From NCBI GenBank assembly GCA_028819575.1, contig JAPPLB010000093.1, forward strand, positions 1 through 64,000: DNA of 64,000 nucleotides, read 5' to 3'. Of the stretch, positions 1 through 9,103 are shown piece after piece. The first letter of the stretch is position 1. Every line of letters begins with the position of its first letter. The notes beneath the pieces were generated by a model, which saw only the letters and a program-made list of their open reading frames with translations, ran no database searches and had not been told where the DNA came from. The position numbers and the translations under genes are program-made. This stretch comes from Bryobacterales bacterium (GTDB taxonomy: Bacteria; Acidobacteriota; Terriglobia; Bryobacterales; UBA6623).

Positions 1-120
1 CAATGATCCAATCGCACCCAACGACAGCTCTGATTCCTGTGGGACAGACTCCTAGGTGTGGTATCTTGGCAATTCGTGTCGACCCCGGCGGGTTCGATAG
101 CCAGATCGAGGGAAGGTCGG

Positions 121-1476
121 TTGGAGCAACGAGCACACTGGGGTTCAAGGCTAGGGTTTATCCTGGCGGCCGCCGGTTCCGCCGTCGGACTCGGCAACAT
201 CTGGAAGTTTCCCTACATCACGGGTGAAAACGGCGGAGGCGCATTCGTCGCCATTTACTTGCTCTGTGTCGCATTGGTCGGGCTGCCGGTGATGGTAGCC
301 GAGGTGCTGATCGGGCGATCGACGCAAAGTTCACCTGTGCGTGCGTTCCACAAGCTCGCCGGCGCGGGCAGCGGTTGGGTCGGCATGGGCTGGCTGGGAG
401 TGGCCGCCTCGTTCGTCATCCTCTCTTTCTATTCGGTCGTGGCCGGCTGGTCCCTCCATTACACCTATCTCTCCTTGACGGGTTTCACCGTCAACCTCGA
501 GCCGAGTCAGTTCGAGCCTTTGTTCCAATCCGCGTTCTCGTCCCCGACTCTGAATATCGGCTGGCACACGGTTTTCATGGGACTCACGATGGCGGTCGTG
601 CTCGGGGGCGTCGCCAAGGGGGTCGAGCGCTGGTCGCGAATCCTGATGCCGGGCCTGTTGCTCATGATGCTGATCTTGCTCATCAACGGGTTCACCCTGG
701 ATGGCTTCGGCAAGGCCGTCGATTTCATGTTCGGCTTTCGGACCGACAAGTTGACGGCGGCCGGCGCGTTGGAAGCGTTGGGCCATGCCTTCTTCAGCTT
801 GAGTCTCGGCATGGGCGCCATGCTGACCTATGGCAGCTACCTTCGCAAAGACGATGACATCATGGGCGCTTCGATCACGATTACGGTGCTCGACACGGCC
901 ATCGCGATCGCTGCCTCGATGATTCTCTTCCCGCTCTTGTTTACGCAAAACATGGAGGCGGCTCAAGGTCCCGGTCTCGTGTTCATCAGCATCCCGATAG
1001 CCTTCGCGCAAATGCCCGGCGGCGCGTTCCTGGCTCCGATTTTCTTCGGGCTACTGGTTTTTGCTGCTCTCACAAGCGCGATCGCGATGCTCGAAGTCAC
1101 GACATCGTCATTCATCGACGTCCAGAACTGGACGCGCAAGAAAGCGACACTGTTCGCCGGAGGTCTGATCTTCGTGATCGGCATTCCCTCGGCGTTGAGC
1201 GGCGGCACGGACTTGTTCGGTGCGGATCTCGAGGCGGTGATCGGCAAGAACTGGTTCGATGCCTTCGACTACCTGGCGAGCAACTGGATGTTGCCGCTCG
1301 GCGGTCTCGGCATCGCCATCTACACGGCGTGGCGCATGAACGAAGCGATCCGGCACGACCACTTTCTCGCGGGCTCGAAACTCCAGGTCTTCTATAAGGC
1401 TTGGCTTTTTCTGCTGAAGTTCCTAGTGCCCGTCGGCATCATTCTGGTCTTCCTACAGGCAGTTGGCCTGATTTAG
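121..1476 (+). CDS. Sodium-dependent transporter, NSS (LeuT/SNF) family
   Basis: Inner-membrane Na+-coupled symporter, probably for amino acids or related small molecules; the substrate cannot be read from sequence. The N-terminus carries the family signature WGSRLGFILAAAGSAVGLGN followed by IWKFPYITGENGGG, which forms transmembrane helix 1 and the sodium/substrate site in LeuT-type proteins. About 11-12 hydrophobic segments follow, as usual for bacterial members of about 450 residues. I start it at TTG 121 because a GAGGGAAGG ribosome-binding site lies just upstream (109-117) and the family normally starts a few residues before WGSR. A GTG at 58 would add 21 residues that do not look like the family. 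It converges on the DUF1553 gene at 1528. Family assignment is sure; substrate is not. Confidence 0.93.
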   Translation: MEQRAHWGSRLGFILAAAGSAVGLGNIWKFPYITGENGGGAFVAIYLLCVALVGLPVMVAEVLIGRSTQSSPVRAFHKLAGAGSGWVGMGWLGVAASFVILSFYSVVAGWSLHYTYLSLTGFTVNLEPSQFEPLFQSAFSSPTLNIGWHTVFMGLTMAVVLGGVAKGVERWSRILMPGLLLMMLILLINGFTLDGFGKAVDFMFGFRTDKLTAAGALEALGHAFFSLSLGMGAMLTYGSYLRKDDDIMGASITITVLDTAIAIAASMILFPLLFTQNMEAAQGPGLVFISIPIAFAQMPGGAFLAPIFFGLLVFAALTSAIAMLEVTTSSFIDVQNWTRKKATLFAGGLIFVIGIPSALSGGTDLFGADLEAVIGKNWFDAFDYLASNWMLPLGGLGIAIYTAWRMNEAIRHDHFLAGSKLQVFYKAWLFLLKFLVPVGIILVFLQAVGLI

Positions 1477-1527
1477 CCAGTTTTCGACTCGACAGACTTC
1501 CTGATCGAGTGCTGCTGGGACAAGATT

Positions 1528-4494
1528 CTAGTCCACATAGAGAAACTCATTCGAGCTGATGAGCATGTGGACGAGGTTCTCCAGCGACTTTTCCGAAGCT
1601 TCTTCGGGGGCCGCGTTCGCTTTGGCGTAGAGCTGCCGTTGCGACTCGAGGTGATCGAGGGCGATTTCGGTCTCTAGCGGTGAGGGCTTGCGGGAGAAGA
1701 GCAGGCTGTAGGTCGTGTTGACCAGTCCGTACGGGCCGGACCCGCCGTCCGCCAGCGCGGCGACCCGGCGCGCAGCCTCGCGCGCCTTCTCGGTGACGAA
1801 CTCGCTGTTCATTACGGTCAAGGATTGCAGAGGCGTGGCGGAGGGGACGCGGCGCGTGCAGGCCGTATCGATGATCGGAAAATCAAAGTTTGCCAGGAAT
1901 GTCAGCGGCCACGTACGCCGAGCGAGCAGGTAGACGCTGCGGCGTTCCAGGCCATTTTCGGACTCGGCGCTGGAAACGACTTGTAAGCCGTCGGGGCGGG
2001 GCGTGAGCCCGACCGCCGGTCCACCGACAGTATCGTCAAGCCGTCCGGCCACGGCGAGGATCGAGTCGCGTAGGGCTTCCGCTTCCAGACGCCGTATCGG
2101 CATGCGCCACAGCAGGCGGTTGTCGGGGTCTTCGGCGGCGGCTCGTTCGCTGCTCGGGTTGCTCGATCGGCGTGAGGACTGCTGATAGACCGCCGACAAC
2201 ATGATCATCTTGTGCAGTCGCTTGGTTTTCCAGCCGTTGTTGACGAAGTCAACCGCCAGCCAGTCGAGCAGATCGGGATGCGAGGGCGGCGAGCCCGTGC
2301 TGCCGAAATTGCCCGGTGTCGCTACGATGCCGGTCCCGAAATGGTGCTGCCAGATTCGGTTGACGATGACGCGCGCCGTGAGCGGATGGTTCGGGTCCGT
2401 AAGCCATTCCGCCAGGGCTAGGCGATAGCCTTCGGTTGCTCCCACGCGGTTCGGTGAAGGTTTGGCGCTGCAATCCTGGTCCGCAGCACACAAGACAGTG
2501 AGAAAGCCGGGCGTAACTTTCGGGCCGGGCGATTCCACGCTGCCACGCTGCAACAGGCGGATCGTAGGCAGGCCGTCGCCGTCCCAGAGAGCCTGGATCT
2601 GGTCCAGGTCGCGGCGATAGCTGTTCCAGGTGGCTATCTTCTGTTGCAGTTGCGAAAGCGCCTCCCGGTCATCGCCGGTGATCAATGCGTCCAATTCTTC
2701 CTCGCTGATCTTGACAAACGGGCCGAACTTCTCGACCAGGTATTTCTGAATGTCGTCACGGTCCTCGGCCTCGGTCTCAACGGCGAGCTTGGTGTCGGCT
2801 CGAACAACTTCCGGAAGTTGTTCGAGTTTCTCGGCCAGCAGCCGTTCACGATAGGGTTCGCGGATCTGGTCGATGTCTTCGGCGAGCTTGCCGACGGCCG
2901 TGTCGACCTCTTTGTTGTGAGCCTCGATCTCCTCCCGCTCGGACTTCGACACGGTGTAATGAAGTCGTTTCTTGGGCTGGATCCAGGCCGAAGGGTTGTA
3001 CGCGGCGGTGAACAAGGCAAGGAAGCGGTAGTAATCGCGTTGGGGGATGGGATCGAACTTGTGGCTGTGACAGCGGGCGCAGGTGAGTGTCATTCCCAGC
3101 GCGCTGGACGACACCTTGTCGAGAAGCCCGAACAGGGCGTCGTAACGGTCCAACGGCCGGTCGGAGATGTCTTCGTTCGTGACATCGAGGATGGTTCGCA
3201 AATATCCGGTGGCCACGAGCAACTCGACGATCTCGGCCGTATAGGTCTCGGCGTTTCGCCAGTCGACCAACTCGTCGCCGGCGAACTGCTCGGTAAGAAA
3301 ACGGTCCCACGGCTTGTCGTTCTCGAACGACCGGATCACGTAGTCCCGATAGCGCCACATGCCCTCGGCAAGCTGAACGACATTCACCGCGAAGTCTTTT
3401 CCTGTCGTGTCGACATAGCCGACGGCGTCGAGCCAGTGCCGGCCCCAGCGTTCGCCATACTTGGGGGAGTCCATCAGGCGATCGATGAGCCGCTCGTAGG
3501 CGTCGGGCCTCTCGTCCTCGATGAATGCCTGCGCGTCCTCCGGCGTGGGGGGCAGGCCCCACAGGTCGAAGTAGGCTCGCCGCAGCAGAGTCTGCCGCGA
3601 AGCCTGCGGCGACAACTCCAGGCCACGGGCCTCCAGCGCGGAGAGAATGAATGAATCAATCGGCGTCCGCACGCGGCCCTTGTTCTTGACCTTCGGCTCA
3701 GAGGCGGCAACCGGCTTGCGAAACGCCCAATACTGCCGATCCTCGGCAGTCACTTCGGGCGCTTCCGCCTCGGTGAAACCGCGGTCAAGGGGGTTTTTCA
3801 CCGCAATGTAGTCGGCGAAGTTGCCCGCGTCGATCCACTCCCGAATGAGTTCCAACTCCGCTTTCTTGATCGGATCACCCGCTCCAGCCGGGGGCATGAC
3901 GCCACTCTGAAGCTGCCGGATCAGAATGCTCTTGTCGGAGAAGCCCTCCGAGATCACAGGACCGTGCTTGCCACCCTTCAAAGCAGCGGCTAGAGAGGTC
4001 AGGTCGAGTCCCGATTGAGGGGCTTCGCCACCGTGGCACGCGGTGCAACGGGTGTTGAAGATCGGCTGGATCTCTTCCTCGAAGCGGCTGATCTGCCGGC
4101 GGGCCGCTTCGGGAATCTCGTCGCCGGTTTGTGATGAGTGCGCGCCGGTCTCGATCCAGCGGCGGATCGTCTCGACTTCCCTGTCGGGCACAACGCTCTC
4201 GAAGGCGGGCGGGGGCATCATGCGCTCCGACACGAGTTGGAAGAGCCGGCTGCTGTCGGGCGAGCCCTTCTCGATGACAGGCCCGTTGTGGCTGCCTCGC
4301 AGCACGGACGAAGCGGTCCGCAGGTCCATGCCTAGCTCGGGCGAACTCTTGCCGTGACAGGTAAAGCAGTAAGTTGAGAAGATCGGTAGGACGTCCTGCT
4401 CGAAAACGGGCGTGCCGGCCGTGCTCTGCGCGCCCAGGCTCGCGGGGAGGAGAAGGATCAACGCTTTGCATCGAGCGAGCATATCGGCCCTCAT
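1528..4494 (-). CDS. PSD1/PSCyt cytochrome-like protein (DUF1549 + DUF1553)
   Basis: A 988-residue secreted protein with an N-terminal hydrophobic signal. Two PSCyt1 haem-c modules come first: CFTCH at residues 43-47 and CTACH at 150-154. A DUF1549 (PSCyt2) domain at about 276-490 holds a third motif, CARCH, at 472-476. A C-terminal DUF1553 (PSD1) domain spans about 690-960. Such proteins are abundant in Planctomycetes, Verrucomicrobia and Solibacter-like Acidobacteria. They almost always travel with a DUF1501 gene, as here (4511-5950, 16 bases upstream in the same direction). A role in extracellular oxidation of polysaccharides or sulfated glycans is often proposed but unproven. Three CxxCH motifs imply covalent haem and periplasmic export. 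Domain call is firm, function unknown. Confidence 0.93.
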   Translation of the reverse strand: MRADMLARCKALILLLPASLGAQSTAGTPVFEQDVLPIFSTYCFTCHGKSSPELGMDLRTASSVLRGSHNGPVIEKGSPDSSRLFQLVSERMMPPPAFESVVPDREVETIRRWIETGAHSSQTGDEIPEAARRQISRFEEEIQPIFNTRCTACHGGEAPQSGLDLTSLAAALKGGKHGPVISEGFSDKSILIRQLQSGVMPPAGAGDPIKKAELELIREWIDAGNFADYIAVKNPLDRGFTEAEAPEVTAEDRQYWAFRKPVAASEPKVKNKGRVRTPIDSFILSALEARGLELSPQASRQTLLRRAYFDLWGLPPTPEDAQAFIEDERPDAYERLIDRLMDSPKYGERWGRHWLDAVGYVDTTGKDFAVNVVQLAEGMWRYRDYVIRSFENDKPWDRFLTEQFAGDELVDWRNAETYTAEIVELLVATGYLRTILDVTNEDISDRPLDRYDALFGLLDKVSSSALGMTLTCARCHSHKFDPIPQRDYYRFLALFTAAYNPSAWIQPKKRLHYTVSKSEREEIEAHNKEVDTAVGKLAEDIDQIREPYRERLLAEKLEQLPEVVRADTKLAVETEAEDRDDIQKYLVEKFGPFVKISEEELDALITGDDREALSQLQQKIATWNSYRRDLDQIQALWDGDGLPTIRLLQRGSVESPGPKVTPGFLTVLCAADQDCSAKPSPNRVGATEGYRLALAEWLTDPNHPLTARVIVNRIWQHHFGTGIVATPGNFGSTGSPPSHPDLLDWLAVDFVNNGWKTKRLHKMIMLSAVYQQSSRRSSNPSSERAAAEDPDNRLLWRMPIRRLEAEALRDSILAVAGRLDDTVGGPAVGLTPRPDGLQVVSSAESENGLERRSVYLLARRTWPLTFLANFDFPIIDTACTRRVPSATPLQSLTVMNSEFVTEKAREAARRVAALADGGSGPYGLVNTTYSLLFSRKPSPLETEIALDHLESQRQLYAKANAAPEEASEKSLENLVHMLISSNEFLYVD

Positions 4495-4510
4495 CTGATC
4501 CCCGTCTCCA

Positions 4511-5950
4511 CTACGCCGCGTTCAGGTCATTGGACACCAGATCGCCGATGACGCGGGCGCCGGTGACGGTGACATCGGAAGGTGTTTCCATGCGTCCGCC
4601 GTGGGGATACTGCGTCTTGCGGTGATCGAGCCCGAGCTGGTGCAAGACCGTGGCGATCATGTCCGGGACGCTGACGCGATCGACAACAGATTTGTATCCC
4701 AAGTCGTCCGTCTCCCCATAGATGAGCCCTGCCTTGAACCCGCCCCCGGCGAACCATAGCGTGAAGGCGTTGCGGTTGTGGTCACGGCCGTCGGCGTTCT
4801 GCGTGGTTGGGAGGCGGCCGAATTCGCCCGCCCACATGACGATCGTGCTATCGAGAAGGCCGCGCTCTTCGAGATCGCGAACCAGAGCTGCTGTGCCCTG
4901 ATCGGTCTCGGTCGCGATCCTGGTGAGACTCTTCTTGAGATTGTTGTGCTGGTCCCACGGCTGGCCGGGGCGCGTCGTGACCTGTACGAACCGCACGCCG
5001 GCCTCGACCAGGCGGCGCGCCATGAGGCAACGCATGCCGTAGGCGCCCCGCACGGGGTCATCGACTGCGTAGAGCTTTCGCACCGAGGCCGGCTCGTTGC
5101 TGATGTCGAGGACATCCATCGCCTCGACCTGCATGCGCGCCGCCAACTCGAAATTCTCGATCCGCGATTCCAGTTCGGTTTCACGCGGGCGGCTGTCGCT
5201 GTGCATGCGATTGAGCCGCGCCAGGTAGTCGAGATTGCCTCGCTGCACCCCGGGCGGAAGCGGTTCGGGCGGCTCCAGATGGTGAACCGGCGAACCGCTC
5301 ATATTGAATTCCACGCCTTGATAGAGCGCCGGCAAGTAGCCGTTGGCCCAGAGCTGCTTGGCACCGATGGTGTAGCCCTTCGGGTCGCGCAACACCACGT
5401 AAGCGGGAAGGTTCTGGTTCTCGGTTCCCAGCGCGTAGCTGATCCAGGCACCCATTACCGGCCGACCGGGGAAGATCTTGCACGTGAGCAGCATGTTCAA
5501 CCCTTCGAGGTGGTTGTTGTGCTCGGTGTGCATCGACCGGATAAAGCAGAGTTTGTCGACGATCTCGGCCTGTTGCGGCAGGGCCTCGGAGATATCCATC
5601 CCACATCGACCATACTTGCGAAACTCGAACGGCGTAGGCATCAGGGTGTTCTCATTGCCCGGTTGGTGGATCTCGACACCATCGGGATGAGGCTTGCCGG
5701 CCATTTTCGCCAGCATCGGTTTCGGATCGAACAGATCCATCTGGCTCGGGCCACCGTTCTGGATGAGCTGGATGACAGCCCTCGCGCGTCCGGGGAAATG
5801 GCCTTCGCGGGCACGGAGGTTGTTGTATACCGGGACGGGAGCGTTCGAGGAGGCGGCTGCGCGGGAGTCCGACAGCAAGTGCGAAAGCACAACTCGGCCG
5901 AAGCCCAATGATGTGAGCTCCAGGATGCTACGGCGAGACAAGACCGGCAT
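4511..5950 (-). CDS. DUF1501 (sulfatase-like fold) Tat-exported protein
   Basis: 479 residues. The N-terminus contains a twin-arginine-type signal, SRRSILELTSLGFG, so export of a folded protein is likely. The body has DUF1501 features: QNGGPSQMDLFDPKP near the N-terminus, HTEHNNHLEGLN, TTRPGQPWDQHNN, and GEFGRLPTTQNADGRDHN near the C-terminus; the Asp/His/Asn residues resemble the metal site of alkaline-phosphatase/sulfatase-fold enzymes. I choose ATG 5950 because GGAGGAGGGAGC precedes it directly; a start 12 codons earlier would place that site inside the gene. It is probably co-transcribed with the downstream DUF1553 gene, the usual PSD1-DUF1501 pairing. Substrate unknown. Confidence 0.92.
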   Translation of the reverse strand: MPVLSRRSILELTSLGFGRVVLSHLLSDSRAAASSNAPVPVYNNLRAREGHFPGRARAVIQLIQNGGPSQMDLFDPKPMLAKMAGKPHPDGVEIHQPGNENTLMPTPFEFRKYGRCGMDISEALPQQAEIVDKLCFIRSMHTEHNNHLEGLNMLLTCKIFPGRPVMGAWISYALGTENQNLPAYVVLRDPKGYTIGAKQLWANGYLPALYQGVEFNMSGSPVHHLEPPEPLPPGVQRGNLDYLARLNRMHSDSRPRETELESRIENFELAARMQVEAMDVLDISNEPASVRKLYAVDDPVRGAYGMRCLMARRLVEAGVRFVQVTTRPGQPWDQHNNLKKSLTRIATETDQGTAALVRDLEERGLLDSTIVMWAGEFGRLPTTQNADGRDHNRNAFTLWFAGGGFKAGLIYGETDDLGYKSVVDRVSVPDMIATVLHQLGLDHRKTQYPHGGRMETPSDVTVTGARVIGDLVSNDLNAA

Positions 5951-6376
5951 GCTCCCTCCTCCGTTCATTGCAAAGCATACCCACACCCAGCGGCGCGTCC
6001 TCGGATTCTGGAATGCTTCATCCCCCGACCAATCCGCACGTCACGATTCTACCGAAGCCGGCGGGCTCTTGTGAGACGGCTCGTGCCGATTAGCTGCCAG
6101 GCTATGGTGCTGTCGCCTTCACTGGAAAATGGCAAGCCGTTGGTTCTGTACAGGTACATGGATTTTGCGAGCAATACAGGGCATGACCTTGATCAGCTCC
6201 TCGTGAAGCGGCTGTCTGATTCGGGGTGAATCTTTCTATCTTCCTAACGACGGAATCGAAACGGAAGGCATCTTTACGGCCCTCCTTGAGATGACGGAGC
6301 TTCACAACGGCCGCCCATCCATCGGCTGCCCTTCAGCAGTGACCCGGTAGAATGAAATTCCCTCCGGCCGTCGTCG
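5951..6376. other. Intergenic region without a recognisable gene
   Basis: About 430 bases separate the divergently transcribed DUF1501 and ypdA-like genes. It should hold promoters for both, but I could not pick out a convincing -35/-10 pair. A 67-codon open frame on the minus strand (6102-6305) shows no family features, no good ribosome-binding site and unusual composition, so I leave it out. Confidence 0.5.
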
Positions 6377-7387
6377 ATGTCGAGTCCCCACCCGCCACAG
6401 AACGGAACATTTGATGTGGCTGTCGTCGGCGCCGGCCCGACCGGCCTGTCATGCGCCATCGAGCTCAAGCGGCGCGGCGTCAGCGCCGTCGTGTTCGACA
6501 AGGGGTGTGTCGTCAACTCCCTGTACCACTACCCGACGCACATGACCTTCTTCACGACGCCGGAGTTGCTCGAGATCGGCGACCTGCCGATGACGGCGGT
6601 ACGCGAGAAACCGACGCGGGCCGAGGCCCTCAAGTACTACCGCCGCGTTGCGGATCACTACAGGCTCGATATCCGCCAATACGAACGTGTGGACGATATT
6701 CAAGGGGCGGACAGCGGCTTTTCTGTGGCCACCACCAACCGCAAAGGCGCAGCGGGAGACTACGAGGCCCGCAAGATCATCATTGCCACCGGTTACTACG
6801 ACGTTCCCGTCTTGATGAATGTTCCGGGAGAGGATCTTCCCAAGGTCCTGCACTACTACAAGGAACCTCACCCCTTCTACGATTGCGATGTGACCGTCAT
6901 CGGAGCGAAGAACTCCGCGGCGATTGCCGCTCTCGAGGTCTATCGCGCCGGCGGACGGGTGACGCTGATCTATCGCGACGCGAAGCTGAGCGACAGAATC
7001 AAGTACTGGATCCTGCCTGACATTCAGAACCGCGTAAAGAATGGCGAGATCAAGGCCTACGCGGAAACGAGCGTTCTCGCTATCACGGAGGACACGATCC
7101 GTGTCGCGACACCTGACGGAGAGAAGGTGCTCAAGAACGATTTCGTGCTCGCGATGACCGGATATTCACCTGATCTTGCATTCCTGCGTCGTTGCGGCAT
7201 CACGCTGGAGCCCGAAACACAGAAGCCGCGCACCAACGCCGAAACCCTGGAGAGCGAGCGGCCCGGAGTCTATCTAGCCGGAGTGATCGTTGCCGGCATG
7301 CACACGAACGAGATTTTTATCGAAAACGGCCGCTTCCACGGCATCGCGATCGCGGACGACATAGCAAGCAAGTTGAACACTGCATAG
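6377..7387 (+). CDS. ypdA: YpdA-type bacillithiol disulfide reductase (FAD/NAD(P)H)
   Basis: 336 residues, close to Firmicutes YpdA (about 325). A first Rossmann motif, VVGAGPTGLSCAIEL, binds FAD near residue 15. A second, VIGAKNSAAIAALEVYRAGG, near residue 175 should bind NADPH. The segment VVNSLYHYPTHMTFFTTPE is very characteristic of the YpdA branch of the thioredoxin-reductase-like family. No CxxC redox pair is evident, as expected for YpdA, which reduces bacillithiol disulfide (BSSB) by another mechanism. The next gene is bshA, the first enzyme of bacillithiol synthesis, which strongly supports this role in thiol redox balance in the cytoplasm. No strong ribosome-binding site precedes the ATG. 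Confidence 0.9.
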   Translation: MSSPHPPQNGTFDVAVVGAGPTGLSCAIELKRRGVSAVVFDKGCVVNSLYHYPTHMTFFTTPELLEIGDLPMTAVREKPTRAEALKYYRRVADHYRLDIRQYERVDDIQGADSGFSVATTNRKGAAGDYEARKIIIATGYYDVPVLMNVPGEDLPKVLHYYKEPHPFYDCDVTVIGAKNSAAIAALEVYRAGGRVTLIYRDAKLSDRIKYWILPDIQNRVKNGEIKAYAETSVLAITEDTIRVATPDGEKVLKNDFVLAMTGYSPDLAFLRRCGITLEPETQKPRTNAETLESERPGVYLAGVIVAGMHTNEIFIENGRFHGIAIADDIASKLNTA

Positions 7388-7449
7388 AATCAAGGCCTCG
7401 ATCCTGAGCAGCCCGTGGTGAAAGTCTCGCGGGCAGGGTTAGACACCTC

Positions 7450-7481
7450 GGAGCCGATGGACTTGAGAGGTCATCGGCTCC
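7450..7481 (+). other. Stable stem-loop between ypdA-like gene and bshA
   Basis: A perfect 10-base inverted repeat, GGAGCCGATG (7450-7459) and CATCGGCTCC (7472-7481), encloses a 12-base loop that can extend the stem by a few more pairs. It lies 62 bases after the ypdA-like stop and 115 before bshA. The downstream sequence has no run of T, so a simple intrinsic terminator is unlikely. RNA processing, partial termination or mRNA stabilisation are possible. The structure is directly visible; its function is inference. Confidence 0.5.
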
Positions 7482-7596
7482 TTGTCCGTCGGATCGGATC
7501 GACCCGCATCGTTTCCTGCACACTCCGCGCCGAGCAGTCACGGGAGCCTGCCGCTTCTTCCCCATGACTTGCGCCAGGGGCTGTTAGGCTCAAGAA

Positions 7597-8748
7597 ATGC
7601 GTATCGGCATCACCTGCTATCCGACCTATGGCGGCAGTGGAATCGTCGCAACCGAACTCGGCATGGAACTGGCCGAGCGAGGTCATGAGGTGCACTTCAT
7701 CACTTACGCCAACCCGATTCGACTCAGCTCCGAATCGCTTCGGCTGCACTATCACGAAGTCGAAGTGACCAACTACCCTCTTTTTCAATATCCACCCTAT
7801 GCGCTGGCGCTGGCCTCGCGGATGGTGGAAGTAGCCGAGTCGGCACATCTCGACCTACTGCACGTACACTACGCGATTCCGCATTCGATCAGCGCGATTC
7901 TAGCGAACGACATGCTGCAAGGCCGGCTGCCGTTCATCACGACTCTCCACGGAACTGACGTGATGCTGGTGGGCAACGATCCATCCTATTTTCCGATCAC
8001 CTCCTTTGCCATCGAGCGCAGCCCCGGAGTTACGACCATCAGTGAATATCTGCGGCAACGCACCGTCGACGTCTTCGGTACGCAGAACCCCATTCGGGTC
8101 ATTCCGAATTTCGTGAACTGCGATCTCTATCAAGTCGTCGATGACCCCCGTCTACGCGCCCGCTACGCCGCGGCCGACGAGAAAATCCTCATTCACCTGT
8201 CGAACTTCCGCGCGGTCAAGCGCCCACTTGATTGCATTCGCATCCTGGCCCGCGTAGCCGAGCACCGTCCCGCACGACTTCTGATGGTCGGGGACGGCCC
8301 GGAGCGCGGACCCTGCGAGTCACTAGCGCGCGAGTTGGATGTTGAGGACCGTGTCGCGTTTCTCGGCAAGCAGCTTCAGGTCGCTCCGGTGGTGGCCTTG
8401 GCGGACCTTCTGCTATTGCCCAGCGAAATGGAAGGTTTCGGCCTTGCAGCGCTCGAGGCTATGGCCTGCGGCGTGCCCGCCGTCGCTTCCCATGTCGGCG
8501 GCATTCCGGAATTGATCACAAACGGGCACGACGGCATTCTGTGCTCGGCCGGCGACATCGACGCCATGACGCGAGCCTGCGACACCCTGCTCGATGACGC
8601 CGAGCACTACCGAATCGTGGCCGCCGCCGCCCGCGAGACAGCACTGACACGCTTCTGCGCGGCGAAGATCATTCCCCAATACGAAGACTACTATCGGGAG
8701 ATCTGTGGGGCGTCAAAGCCCGAAAACGCTTTGGTTTCCCCAGTTTGA
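7597..8748 (+). CDS. bshA: N-acetyl-alpha-D-glucosaminyl L-malate synthase BshA
   Basis: GT4-family, GT-B fold glycosyltransferase of 383 residues. It joins UDP-GlcNAc to L-malate, the first step of bacillithiol synthesis. Hallmarks of BshA are GITCYPTYGGSGIVATELG at the N-terminus, NYPLFQYPPYALALASRM, HVHYAIPHS, and TLHGTDVMLVGNDPS. The GT4 nucleotide-binding part follows with the glutamate-containing EMEGFGLAALEAMACGVP. The upstream ypdA-like gene acts in the same thiol system. No bshB deacetylase or bshC ligase is in this window, so those steps must be encoded elsewhere. It is followed 36 bases later by tRNA-Phe. Confidence 0.94.
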   Translation: MRIGITCYPTYGGSGIVATELGMELAERGHEVHFITYANPIRLSSESLRLHYHEVEVTNYPLFQYPPYALALASRMVEVAESAHLDLLHVHYAIPHSISAILANDMLQGRLPFITTLHGTDVMLVGNDPSYFPITSFAIERSPGVTTISEYLRQRTVDVFGTQNPIRVIPNFVNCDLYQVVDDPRLRARYAAADEKILIHLSNFRAVKRPLDCIRILARVAEHRPARLLMVGDGPERGPCESLARELDVEDRVAFLGKQLQVAPVVALADLLLLPSEMEGFGLAALEAMACGVPAVASHVGGIPELITNGHDGILCSAGDIDAMTRACDTLLDDAEHYRIVAAAARETALTRFCAAKIIPQYEDYYREICGASKPENALVSPV

Positions 8749-8784
8749 CACCCTTTCGCCACGGTCCCTACAATCGAAGATTAC

Positions 8785-8860
8785 GGCGAGGTAGCTCAGT
8801 CGGTAGAGCGCGGCCCTGAAAAGGCCGGCGTCGGCGGTTCGATTCCGTCCCTCGCCACCA
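8785..8860 (+). tRNA. tRNA-Phe (GAA)
   Basis: A full 76-base cloverleaf. The acceptor stem is GGCGAGG (8785-8791) with CCTCGCC (8850-8856), then discriminator A and encoded CCA. The D arm is GCTCAGTCGGTAGAGC. The anticodon arm is CGGCC-CTGAAAA-GGCCG with anticodon GAA at 8818-8820. The T arm is GGCGG-TTCGATT-CCGTC. All canonical conserved bases (T8, G18-G19, T33, TTC) are present. The CCA end is encoded in the DNA. Confidence 0.98.
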
Positions 8861-9103
8861 CAGGCATTCCACCAACTCTTCCAGAGGGGTCCCAGCGAGC
8901 CGCACACCTCGCGAATGGGCCCCGCAACAAGCGTCTTCGGAAGTGAATTGCCATTACCTCATGTGCGCGCCGCGCGCCGCCTCTGCGCGGTTCCGGCCGT
9001 ACCTTCGCAGGATGCTTTGCGGGCGCAACACTCCCTTTATTGAGTAAGGCCTGCCCGAGGATAACCGCCTGGTCATGAAGTGTGCTTCCGCTTTGCGTTC
9101 TCC

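Noticed and set aside
2644-3654. 336-codon plus-strand frame opposite the DUF1553 gene
   Set aside because: Antisense to a well-supported cytochrome gene and with no recognisable domain.
4778-5911. 377-codon plus-strand frame opposite the DUF1501 gene
   Set aside because: Antisense shadow; the opposite strand holds a clear Tat protein with family motifs.
8713-8907. Minus-strand open frame across the tRNA-Phe gene
   Set aside because: It is the reverse complement of the tRNA and its flanks, a well-known false gene call; no family features beyond the tRNA shadow.
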